NCBI GenBank assembly: GCA_003661015.1
Contig: QMVI01000023.1
Location: 1-9,808 of the forward strand
Length of the DNA stretch: 9,808 nt
Direction: 5' to 3'
DNA from: Methanosarcinales archaeon
GTDB taxonomy: Archaea; Halobacteriota; Methanosarcinia; DSM-18856; Methermicoccaceae
In this document: positions 1 through 4,960 of the stretch, piece by piece
Numbering within the stretch: position 1 is the stretch's first letter
How the letters are laid out: each line of letters starts with the position of its first letter
Translations under genes and position numbers: made by a program
Notes under the pieces: model-generated
Told to the model about the DNA's origin: nothing
Seen by the model: the letters and a program-made list of their open reading frames with translations, nothing else
The model's database searches: none

Positions 1-407
1 GATTGTCATACAAAGACCCATTCCCACCAATGCCTGATTTTAGTATTGGAGACATACTTCTCACACCTACTCGGATATACTCTGAAGTTATGGGGGTGGT
101 TAGAAGGTGTGATGTTCATGGACTTGCTCACATCACTGGAGGTGGATTGACAAAGTTGAGCAGGCTGAGTAAACTTGGTTTTGAATTCTCTGAGCCATTA
201 CCAGTACCGCCTCTGTTTGAGTGGATAAAGACAATTGGTGGTGTGGATGATGTTGAAATGTACAAGACATTCAACATGGGGATGGGGTTTGTTGTTGTTG
301 TTCCTCCTTCCGAGGTGAAAAAGGCTTTGGAGATACTCAAAGATGGAAGGGTTGTGGGAAGGATTAGTGACGGAGGGATATGGGTAAAAGAATTAAGACT
401 TTTATGA
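1..407 (+). CDS. purM: Phosphoribosylformylglycinamidine cyclo-ligase (AIR synthetase), C-terminal part
   Basis: PurM converts formylglycinamidine ribonucleotide to aminoimidazole ribonucleotide with ATP, the fifth step of purine synthesis in the cytoplasm. Only the C-terminal part, about 134 codons, is in the window; the 5' end is cut off at the left edge and the frame runs from base 3, so the TTG there is an internal codon and not a start. Visible family signatures are LLTPTRIY near the start and HGLAHITGGGL about 22 residues later, followed by the alpha/beta AIRS_C region ending VVGRISDGGIWVKELRLL. The full protein is usually about 330-350 residues, so more than half is missing. It ends in TGA. 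The next gene on this strand has its own TATA box only 6 bases after the stop, so the two need not be cotranscribed. Identification rests on the AHITGGG motif and its spacing from the TPTRIY motif. Confidence 0.93.
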   Translation, partial: LSYKDPFPPMPDFSIGDILLTPTRIYSEVMGVVRRCDVHGLAHITGGGLTKLSRLSKLGFEFSEPLPVPPLFEWIKTIGGVDDVEMYKTFNMGMGFVVVVPPSEVKKALEILKDGRVVGRISDGGIWVKELRLL

Positions 408-412
408 AAATC

Positions 413-420
413 TTTATATA
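413..420 (+). promoter_or_regulatory. TATA box of the ArsR-type regulator gene
   Basis: TTTATATA lies with its centre about 27 bases before the ATG at 443. That is the normal archaeal TATA-to-transcription-start distance, so the mRNA is probably leaderless. No convincing Shine-Dalgarno sequence precedes the ATG, which fits. Confidence 0.6.
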
Positions 421-434
421 ATATAATAATATTA
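419..434. promoter_or_regulatory. 16-bp AT-rich palindrome, candidate operator for the ArsR-type regulator
   Basis: TAATAT (419-424) and ATATTA (429-434) form a perfect inverted repeat with a 4-base spacer AATA. It overlaps the end of the TATA box and extends toward the predicted transcription start. ArsR-family dimers bind such dyads and usually repress their own genes. The arms are pure A/T in an A/T-rich promoter, so chance is a real possibility. Confidence 0.3.
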
Positions 435-442
435 AGAATGAA

Positions 443-769
443 ATGATGATAGAGGAAATGATTGCCCAGTTGTTTAAAGTTTTAGGGCATCCGACAAGAG
501 TTAGGATTTTAAAAGAGCTTAGAGATGCGTATACCAGTGGAATAGATGAGATGTGTGTATGCGACCTCATACCTCTCTTGAGCATTGAACAGTCAAATCT
601 ATCACAGCATCTTTCGAACCTCAAGTCAAGAGGGCTTCTCATATCGAGAAGAGAAGGCTCAAGCGTATACTACAAAGTAGCTGATGAAAGTGTTTTCGAA
701 TTACTGGACAGTGCAGAGAACTTCATTGAAAAACATATAAAGAGGGTCAAGAGCATTCTTGAAGAGTAA
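443..769 (+). CDS. ArsR-family winged-helix transcriptional regulator
   Basis: A 108-residue protein with the standard ArsR/SmtB layout. Helix 1 carries FKVLGHPTRVRILKEL (residues 11-26), the recognition helix is SNLSQHLSNLKSRGLL (51-66), and the wing is ISRREGSSVYYKV (67-79). MCVCDL at residues 37-42 holds Cys38 and Cys40, the CxC arrangement that binds metal or metalloid in many family members, so the ligand may be a thiophilic metal ion or arsenite. Neither redox sensing nor loss of the ligand can be excluded. ATG at 443 and ATG at 446 are both possible starts; the TATA distance favours 443. It lies tail-to-tail with fae-hps with no spacer: its TAA ends at 769 and the opposing stop begins at 770. 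No metal-export or arsenic gene is adjacent, so the target genes are unknown; self-regulation through the palindrome at 419-434 is an inference. Confidence 0.88.
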   Translation: MMIEEMIAQLFKVLGHPTRVRILKELRDAYTSGIDEMCVCDLIPLLSIEQSNLSQHLSNLKSRGLLISRREGSSVYYKVADESVFELLDSAENFIEKHIKRVKSILEE

Positions 770-1951
770 TCAAAAATCTGTCTTGACCCTGAACTGATCT
801 ACCTCTGGTTTTCTCATTACATCGAGAAAAGCTTCAGCTACCGCCCTAATGTCTCCCGCCTTTGTGATAGCTCTCCCAACGATTATGATGTCTGCTCCAC
901 TTTCTATCGCTTCTCTTAGGTTGTCAATAGTTATGCCTCCCGCCACAGCCACGAGAGCATTTTCTGATACCTTCTTTATCTTCTCAATGTCCCCCCATTT
1001 ATGTTCGCTTCCCTCTTCCTCATCTATGGCTCTGTGAAGCTCAACAACGTCTGGCTTAACACTCAAGCTCTTTAAGAGTGAGACTGGGTCATCAACATTG
1101 AGCATGTCTATGCATGAGTATATTCCTGTCTTCTTTGCTTCCATTATTGCTTTCTCTATTGTACTCTTCGGAGCAAGTCCAGACACAACGACCTCATCAG
1201 CTGTTGCGTCTGCAGCCATTCTTGCTTCTATGTTCCCAGTATCGAGAGTCTTCAAGTCAGCAACTATGAAAGCATCCTTTCTAACCTCTCTCATTAGGGT
1301 TATAACATTGAGTCCATATTTTTTGATTAGAGGAGTACCAGCCTCAAATATCACATGATCGCTCATAGGTACATCTCTCAGTACTTTCTTGACAACTCCG
1401 ATTTCTGGTATATCAATCGCAATCTGGAGATAAGGTGGGTCAAACAATTGAGTCATGAGTTTGTATCCCATGATTGGATGTACATCTCTATCCTTTTCTT
1501 CGATAACAGTGTTGATGTCAGGAAATCCTTCCATTGCACGCTTGAGTGCCAATTTTGTAGCTCCATAGTTGTATCTAAATATGCGGGCATAATCTTTTGC
1601 ATCTGGATGTATGAACACACTCACAACAACCACAAGATTTTCCACTTCATCCTTGGGTATTATTCCCTCCTCAACAGCATCTGCAATAGCCTTGGAGACT
1701 GCAGTTTGAGCAGGACCGAAGATTTTTGATGCATCCTCCATGTTTTTAATAGTAACCTTTGGGACTATCAGAGTAGGTGGTTTTGGCATCAGGTTTGGTC
1801 GTATTACACCCAACAATGGTGTATGCCCTATTGAGGGTGATGAGAGACTATTCACAAATGCCTCTCCAACTGGCCCATTTTTATCACCTATTACCAAATC
1901 TATGTGTGCAACCTCTGAACCCTCTCCTACAAGAGCCTCCCCTACATACAT
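770..1951 (-). CDS. fae-hps: Bifunctional formaldehyde-activating enzyme / 3-hexulose-6-phosphate synthase
   Basis: Fusion of two enzymes. The Fae domain (about residues 1-160) condenses formaldehyde with tetrahydromethanopterin. The Hps domain (about 170-393) interconverts formaldehyde plus ribulose 5-phosphate with hexulose 6-phosphate, a route to pentoses in archaea lacking the oxidative pentose phosphate pathway. The Fae part shows GEALVGEGSEVAHIDLVIGDK with the catalytic His (residue 16 from the chosen start), then GHTPLLGVIRPN and FGPAQTAV. The Hps part begins around DPPYLQIAID and has the OMP-decarboxylase-superfamily DxKxxD motif in VADLKTLDTG, ELHRAID, AVAGGIT and the phosphate-binding IIVGRAIT, ending QFRVKTDF. 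The frame is open five codons upstream to GTG at 1966, but the ATG at 1951 matches known family N-termini (M-x-x-GEAL), follows a strong ribosome site and gives 393 residues. The fusion is typical of methanogens. It has its own TATA box and ends in TGA. Confidence 0.95.
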   Translation of the reverse strand: MYVGEALVGEGSEVAHIDLVIGDKNGPVGEAFVNSLSSPSIGHTPLLGVIRPNLMPKPPTLIVPKVTIKNMEDASKIFGPAQTAVSKAIADAVEEGIIPKDEVENLVVVVSVFIHPDAKDYARIFRYNYGATKLALKRAMEGFPDINTVIEEKDRDVHPIMGYKLMTQLFDPPYLQIAIDIPEIGVVKKVLRDVPMSDHVIFEAGTPLIKKYGLNVITLMREVRKDAFIVADLKTLDTGNIEARMAADATADEVVVSGLAPKSTIEKAIMEAKKTGIYSCIDMLNVDDPVSLLKSLSVKPDVVELHRAIDEEEGSEHKWGDIEKIKKVSENALVAVAGGITIDNLREAIESGADIIIVGRAITKAGDIRAVAEAFLDVMRKPEVDQFRVKTDF

Positions 1952-1954
1952 CAA

Positions 1955-1967
1955 CTCCACCACCACC
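1955..1967 (-). promoter_or_regulatory. Ribosome binding site deciding the fae-hps start
   Basis: On the minus strand the run GGTGGTGGTGGAG ends three bases before the ATG at 1951. It matches the GGUG/GGAG parts of the archaeal anti-Shine-Dalgarno complement. It also reads as GTG codons in frame, so an upstream GTG start is formally possible, but its position and the family alignment both favour the ATG. Confidence 0.55.
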
Positions 1968-1986
1968 CAGAGTTAAGAGTGAGCAT

Positions 1987-1995
1987 GATATAAAG
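1987..1995 (-). promoter_or_regulatory. TATA box of fae-hps
   Basis: The minus strand reads CTTTATATC, centred about 40 bases before the ATG at 1951. Transcription would start near 1966, leaving a leader of about 15 bases that contains the ribosome binding site. The box lies in the 42-base gap after the upstream same-strand gene, so fae-hps can be transcribed independently. Confidence 0.55.
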
Positions 1996-2008
1996 CTTTG
2001 TTATCGAG

Positions 2009-2536
2009 TTATTCAAGTTCAAGTTCTATTACCTTCGAGTGTGCTCTCTTAGGAATATCATCTGGTGAGATGTATAGTGTTATTGTGACTCTGTACTTCC
2101 CTGCAAGCTTCACACCGCCAAGCTCTTCAACAGTCTTAAACCTTGCTTTGAGTGTCTTTCTTTCACCTGGCTTTATGACAACATTGTAATCAAGCATCGT
2201 ACTTCTTGTCTTTTCTTCATCACTCAACGTTTTCAGCAGTACACTACCTGCAATTGATTTAAGACTGAGAACATATACATCGACCCGAACAAGCTCTTGA
2301 GTTATTGTTACATTTCCTGTGTTCTCAACAATCATCGATGCTACCACAGTGTCTCCTGCCTTATAGCTCTCGTTTTCAAGCATAACTTCGACTATACGAG
2401 CCGATAAACCAGGATAAATATCGACAATCTCTTCAGTTCTCTGTTTAACTTCGGAAACCCTCATCTGCCAAAAAGTAAAAGTTGCAGCTACCAGTATCAA
2501 CACAACGATTATCCCAATCAACACAGCTCTCTTCAT
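2009..2536 (-). CDS. Small membrane-anchored protein with an extracellular beta-sandwich-like domain, function unknown
   Basis: A 175-residue protein I cannot name. The N-terminus MKRAVLIGIIVVLILVAATF is a short basic start followed by one hydrophobic segment of about 18 residues, either a signal anchor or an uncleaved signal peptide. I see no lipobox cysteine near the end of the segment. The remaining ~145 residues are predicted outside the cell. They alternate in a beta-strand pattern and contain ASMIVENTGNVTI, a phrase common in CARDB-like and other Ig-like beta-sandwich domains of archaeal surface proteins. FKTVEEL, KYRVTITLYIS and the last residues VIELELE look like further strands. The frame also has GTG three codons upstream at 2545; ATG at 2536 is preferred because it starts the basic pre-membrane stretch. 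Divergent from rpl40e and 42 bases ahead of fae-hps. It ends in TAA. A surface-layer or cell-envelope accessory role is only a guess. Confidence 0.75.
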   Translation of the reverse strand: MKRAVLIGIIVVLILVAATFTFWQMRVSEVKQRTEEIVDIYPGLSARIVEVMLENESYKAGDTVVASMIVENTGNVTITQELVRVDVYVLSLKSIAGSVLLKTLSDEEKTRSTMLDYNVVIKPGERKTLKARFKTVEELGGVKLAGKYRVTITLYISPDDIPKRAHSKVIELELE

Positions 2537-2561
2537 CACTCTCACAGATTTATTATATCGG

Positions 2562-2569
2562 TTAAATAA
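2562..2569 (-). promoter_or_regulatory. Possible TATA box of the membrane-anchored protein gene
   Basis: The minus strand reads TTATTTAA, centred about 30 bases before the ATG at 2536, which would give a transcript with almost no leader. It shares the short divergent region 2537-2617 with the rpl40e promoter. The match to the archaeal TATA consensus is modest. Confidence 0.35.
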
Positions 2570-2585
2570 GTTGCTGAAGTGAAAG

Positions 2586-2593
2586 TTTTAAAT
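2586..2593 (+). promoter_or_regulatory. TATA box of rpl40e
   Basis: TTTTAAAT is centred about 28 bases before the ATG at 2618. This predicts a leaderless or nearly leaderless mRNA and supports that ATG over the longer open frame that begins upstream. Confidence 0.5.
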
Positions 2594-2617
2594 CAGATAA
2601 TGCCATGGGGTAATTTT

Positions 2618-2764
2618 ATGGCAAGATTTCCTGAGGCAGAAGAGAGACTGTTTAATGTCAAGATATGCATGCGTTGCAACGCTCGTAATCCTATAAAGGC
2701 GACAAAGTGTAGAAAGTGCGGATATAAAGGGCTGAGAATGAAATCACGAGAGAAGAAGAAATGA
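2618..2764 (+). CDS. rpl40e: Ribosomal protein L40e
   Basis: A 48-residue zinc-ribbon protein of the large ribosomal subunit, found in archaea and, as a ubiquitin fusion, in eukaryotes. Two CxxC pairs bind zinc: Cys17/Cys20 in KICMRC and Cys31/Cys34 in KCRKCG. A basic tail (RMKSREKKK) follows. The N-terminus MARFPEAEERLF is characteristic of the archaeal protein, and the length equals the family norm. The frame is open 13 codons further upstream to 2579, but those codons resemble nothing in the family and the TATA box falls inside them, so the start at 2618 is firm. It ends in TGA, and the GGGP synthase start follows after 13 bases on the same strand, so the two are probably cotranscribed. 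Confidence 0.95.
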   Translation: MARFPEAEERLFNVKICMRCNARNPIKATKCRKCGYKGLRMKSREKKK

Positions 2765-2777
2765 AGGTAATGAAAGT

Positions 2778-3536
2778 ATGAGAGTAAAGGTAGAAGAACT
2801 CCTTAAAGAGATTGTAGATGTTGATGGGGTTGCACACCTCACCCTCATAGACCCTGCAAAGCAGATGCCGAAAGATGCCGAAAAGCTTGTGAGTGAGGCT
2901 GTTAAGGCAGGAACTGATGGCTTCATGGTGGGAGGCTCAACCGAAGTTGGCAATACAATCATCGATGAGACTGTGCTTGCGATGAGAAGAGGAATTGAAA
3001 AACATCATGAGGAAAAGCCCATAATACTTTTCCCTTCAGGTGTACATGCTCTCAGTCGGCATGCAGATGCAGTGTTTTTCATGAGTATGCTCAATTCTCG
3101 AGACCTCACATATGTGATAGGGAATCAGATGATTGGAGCACCACTTGTGCGTTCTTTGGGACTTGAGTCGATACCAATGGCATATCTCGTCATTGAGCCG
3201 GGTGGCACTGTTGGATATGTAGGAGATGCAAAACTCATACCTCGCTCAAAACCTGAAATTGCAGTTGCTTATGCGCTTGCTGGGGAATACCTTGGAATGA
3301 GGTTTGTCTACCTTGAGGCGGGTTCTGGAGCTTCAGAACCAGTGCCAAAGACAATGATAAGTGCCGTTAGAAATGAAACAAATCTAGTGGTTGTGGTTGG
3401 AGGGGGGATAAGGAGTCCTGAAGATGCAAAGGTCTGCAAGGATGCAGGTGCACACATATTGGTGACCGGCTCTCTTGTCGAAAGCTCAAAAAATGTGGAA
3501 AAATCCATTTCTTCTATTATAAAGGTTATAAAGTGA
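2778..3536 (+). CDS. Geranylgeranylglyceryl phosphate synthase (archaeal ether lipid biosynthesis)
   Basis: Joins geranylgeranyl diphosphate to the sn-3 hydroxyl of glycerol-1-phosphate, the first committed step of archaeal membrane lipid synthesis; a Mg-dependent TIM-barrel enzyme of the PcrB/GGGPS family. In order: LTLIDPAKQ (21-29, with the Mg-binding Asp25), FMVGGST (49-55), ILFPSG (83-88), AYLVIEPGGTVGYVG (135-149), YLEAGSGA (178-185), VVGGGIRSPEDA (206-217) and a final phosphate-binding ILVTGSLVE (227-235). The 252 residues match the usual length of about 240-255 for the euryarchaeal type. The ATG at 2778 is chosen because MRVKVEELLKEIVDVDGVAHLTLIDP aligns with family N-termini; only a weak GGT precedes it, consistent with translation coupled to rpl40e 13 bases upstream. 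It ends in TGA. Confidence 0.95.
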   Translation: MRVKVEELLKEIVDVDGVAHLTLIDPAKQMPKDAEKLVSEAVKAGTDGFMVGGSTEVGNTIIDETVLAMRRGIEKHHEEKPIILFPSGVHALSRHADAVFFMSMLNSRDLTYVIGNQMIGAPLVRSLGLESIPMAYLVIEPGGTVGYVGDAKLIPRSKPEIAVAYALAGEYLGMRFVYLEAGSGASEPVPKTMISAVRNETNLVVVVGGGIRSPEDAKVCKDAGAHILVTGSLVESSKNVEKSISSIIKVIK

Positions 3537-3605
3537 TTTTAGCTACTTATTACCAGTTTATTATATATCGTGGTGGATGTTCATGTTGACAGTTTTGTCG
3601 ATATT

Positions 3606-3615
3606 CTTTTATATG
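3606..3615 (+). promoter_or_regulatory. TATA box of the OB-fold protein gene
   Basis: CTTTTATATG lies about 50 bases before the ATG at 3662, leaving a leader of roughly 25 bases. A second A/T stretch (TTATATATC, 3561-3569) lies further upstream with no suitable start codon at the right distance. The intergenic stretch 3537-3661 otherwise holds no gene that I can support. Confidence 0.45.
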
Positions 3616-3661
3616 ATAGAACTAAAAGTTGTAAGGATAAACTAACTGGACGTGCGAGAAA

Positions 3662-4084
3662 ATGGTAGATGAAATTGAAAATGTGAAAATTGGGAGTTTG
3701 ACTCCTGAGTCCCGCAACGTGAACCTTCTTGTGAAGGTGCTCGATGTGGGTGAGCCAAAGGATATAGAAACGAGATATGGAACAAAGCATCTTGCAGAAG
3801 CAACGATTGCAGACGACTCAGCATCTATGCTGATGACTCTTTGGGAAGATCAGGTCGACCAAGTGCAAGAGGGAGACGTTCTCGAGATTGAAAATGCTTA
3901 CATCTCGCTTGTGAGAGGTAGCATGAGATTGAATCTCGGTCGCTATGGAAAAATGAGAAAAGTGGATCTGGATATCGATGTATCTACTGAGCCAAACGTA
4001 AGTGATCAGCTACACGACAGACCAAGGAGAGACAGGTATTCCCAAGGAAAAACGAGAGGCAAAGGCTACGGAAAGTGGGTCTAA
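3662..4084 (+). CDS. Single OB-fold nucleic-acid-binding protein, RPA/SOSS-B-like single-strand DNA binding
   Basis: A 140-residue protein of one OB fold plus a disordered basic tail. The fold spans about residues 8-100: SRNVNLLVKVLDVGEP is strand 1, LAEATIADDSASMLMTLWED carries the strand 2-3 pattern with Trp61, EGDVLEIENAYISLVRGSMRLNLGRYG covers strands 4-5, and GRYG (93-96) is typical of the archaeal RPA-like/SOSS-B group. The tail from about 117 (RPRRDRYSQGKTRGKGYGKWV) is rich in Arg, Lys and Gly, like the flexible tails of archaeal single-strand-binding proteins. Likely role: binding single-stranded DNA, or possibly RNA, in replication, repair or transcription. It lacks the zinc finger and multiple OB folds of the large euryarchaeal RPA subunits, so it is probably an accessory SSB. 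It appears to be a single-gene unit with its own TATA box and a hairpin after its TAA. Confidence 0.82.
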   Translation: MVDEIENVKIGSLTPESRNVNLLVKVLDVGEPKDIETRYGTKHLAEATIADDSASMLMTLWEDQVDQVQEGDVLEIENAYISLVRGSMRLNLGRYGKMRKVDLDIDVSTEPNVSDQLHDRPRRDRYSQGKTRGKGYGKWV

Positions 4085-4118
4085 TAACTTATTTAAGTCT
4101 TTAGAAAATATGCAAGAT

Positions 4119-4137
4119 GGGGGTTTATCCCCGTTTT
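4119..4137 (+). terminator. Hairpin plus T-run, possible transcription terminator
   Basis: GGGG (4120-4123) can pair with CCCC (4129-4132) across a TTTAT loop, followed by GTTTT. It lies 35 bases after the OB-fold gene stop and 60 before bioY. Archaeal termination depends mainly on T-runs, so the hairpin may be incidental. No recognised riboswitch is evident. The rest of the gap 4085-4193 is A/T-rich and contains the bioY promoter. Confidence 0.4.
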
Positions 4138-4162
4138 ATCCATTTATTTTTAATCCGTAATT

Positions 4163-4170
4163 AATTTATA
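4163..4170 (+). promoter_or_regulatory. TATA box of bioY
   Basis: AATTTATA is centred 28 bases before the GTG at 4194 and 31 before the ATG at 4197, so the message is predicted to be leaderless or to have a 3-base leader. I see no obvious long palindrome that would act as a biotin-repressor operator. Confidence 0.45.
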
Positions 4171-4196
4171 CGTTATTGATTTTGTGTTTTTAGGTG

Positions 4197-4808
4197 ATGA
4201 GATTGGGTAATGGGTTATGTAATATTACGTCTGTTTGGTTCAGCAGGTATACAGAATGGAGGAATGAACTTTCTTGGCAGCATAAGTTTGTACTTGCTTT
4301 CATGTTTGCAACCCTTACAGGCATCTGTGCACAAATCATAATACCACTTCCATGGACACCGGTTCCCATTACCCTTCAAACATTTGCAGTTCTTCTCACC
4401 GGCGTTTTGATGGGGAGACATTGGGCAGGATTCTCACAAATGATGTATGTGGGGGTTGGCGCTATCGGATTTCCATGGTTCTCTGGATTTGGAGGTGGAA
4501 TTGCCCATCTCATGGGTGCAACAGGTGGGTATCTGATAGGCTTTATTGTTGCAGCATGGTTGGTTGGGAATTTATGGAACTCACACAGAGGGCTCGCTCC
4601 AACCATCATCATATTTACAAGTGCAACCTTGCTGATATACTTCTGCGGACTTGTTCAGTTGTATGTGTGGTTGTCTTCGTTTGGGGAGACTCCCACATTA
4701 TTTGAGCTTCTTGTAAAAGGTGCCATACCTTTCGTACCAGGTGATATCATAAAAGCTATTGGAGTGGCAACATGTGTCTGGGCATTTACAGGTGTTAAAA
4801 AAATCTGA
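4197..4808 (+). CDS. bioY: Biotin transporter, BioY family S-component
   Basis: BioY is an integral membrane protein that binds and takes up biotin, either alone or with ECF energizing subunits. The 203-residue sequence has about six hydrophobic segments. It carries the family signatures PLPWTPVPITLQTFAVLLTG (about 50-69), GVGAIGFPWFSGFGGGIAHLMGATGGYLIGF (about 86-116) and, near the end, FVPGDIIKAIGVA. The N-terminus before the first membrane segment is longer than usual (about 28 residues, ending in a polar patch around NELSWQHK). GTG at 4194 is an alternative start one codon upstream; the AGGTGAT there resembles a ribosome site but overlaps the start codons. A TAG lies in frame immediately before that GTG, but the frame meets TAA a little further upstream without a better start. 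No EcfA, EcfT or biotin synthesis gene is adjacent, so it may act alone or share distant ECF subunits. It suggests the cell imports biotin. It ends in TGA. Confidence 0.93.
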   Translation: MRLGNGLCNITSVWFSRYTEWRNELSWQHKFVLAFMFATLTGICAQIIIPLPWTPVPITLQTFAVLLTGVLMGRHWAGFSQMMYVGVGAIGFPWFSGFGGGIAHLMGATGGYLIGFIVAAWLVGNLWNSHRGLAPTIIIFTSATLLIYFCGLVQLYVWLSSFGETPTLFELLVKGAIPFVPGDIIKAIGVATCVWAFTGVKKI

Positions 4809-4834
4809 GAACTGAGTGGGAAGTCTATGGGAAT

Positions 4835-4840
4835 AAAAAA
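4835..4840 (-). terminator. T-run terminator after tRNA-Met
   Basis: The minus strand has six consecutive T beginning one base after the tRNA discriminator base and one further C. A T-run directly after the gene is the normal archaeal tRNA terminator. It lies between the convergent bioY and tRNA genes. Confidence 0.5.
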
Positions 4841-4841
4841 G

Positions 4842-4938
4842 TGCCCGAGACGGGGTACGATCCCGTGACCTCCAGATTTCTCAGGCGCCTTATGTTGCCC
4901 TTATGAGTCTGGCGCCCCTCCAGCTAGGCCACTCGGGC
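4842..4938 (-). tRNA. tRNA-Met(CAT), elongator type, with a 24-base intron
   Basis: Mature length is 73 after removing a 24-base intron. Acceptor stem GCCCGAG pairs with CTCGGGC, discriminator A, no encoded CCA. T8-G9, D-stem GCCT/GGGC, D-loop with AGCTGG, anticodon stem CCAGA/TCTGG, loop CT-CAT-AA with anticodon CAT (4905-4903), variable loop AGGTC, T-stem ACGGG/CCCGT. The G1-C72 pair and A73 fit the elongator tRNA and not the archaeal initiator; a tRNA-Ile with modified C34 cannot be fully excluded. Two oddities: the T-loop reads ATCGTAC, so the usual T54-A58 pair is A54/T58, and position 21 is G instead of A. It starts 22 bases after the glyS stop on the same strand, so it may be cotranscribed with glyS or use an A/T-rich promoter overlapping the end of that gene. 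Confidence 0.9.
4878..4901 (-). other. tRNA intron with bulge-helix-bulge splice motif
   Basis: The 24-base intron lies at the canonical 37/38 position. CTCA (4907-4904) pairs with TGAG (4883-4880) to form the 4-bp central helix. The flanking three-base bulges are TAA (4903-4901) and AAA (4879-4877). Outer helix CCAGA/TCTGG is intact; the inner helix is short (GGGC with GCGCC, one base bulged). Archaeal splicing endonuclease cuts after the second base of each bulge, which gives exactly the intron limits stated. Confidence 0.85.
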
Positions 4939-4960
4939 ACAAATAAGATTTTCATATTAG

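Noticed and set aside
849..1976. Several plus-strand open frames of 62-124 codons opposite fae-hps
   Set aside because: Antisense shadows of a clearly recognised gene with no start context or family resemblance.
3577..3645. 22-codon open frame (ATG, ending TAA) with GGTGG just before it and a TATA-like TTATATATC upstream
   Set aside because: The TATA-like element is too close: transcription would start after the ATG. The peptide is short and low in complexity, and the region is better explained as the promoter region of the OB-fold gene.
4191..4193. In-frame TAG directly before bioY as a second readthrough codon
   Set aside because: The frame upstream of it meets TAA at 4158 with no ATG or GTG start between, and the predicted transcription start lies at or just before the bioY start, so it is untranslated.
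4352..4705. 117-codon open frame overlapping bioY in another frame
   Set aside because: A shadow of bioY: its translation has no family pattern, whereas the bioY frame carries all family motifs.
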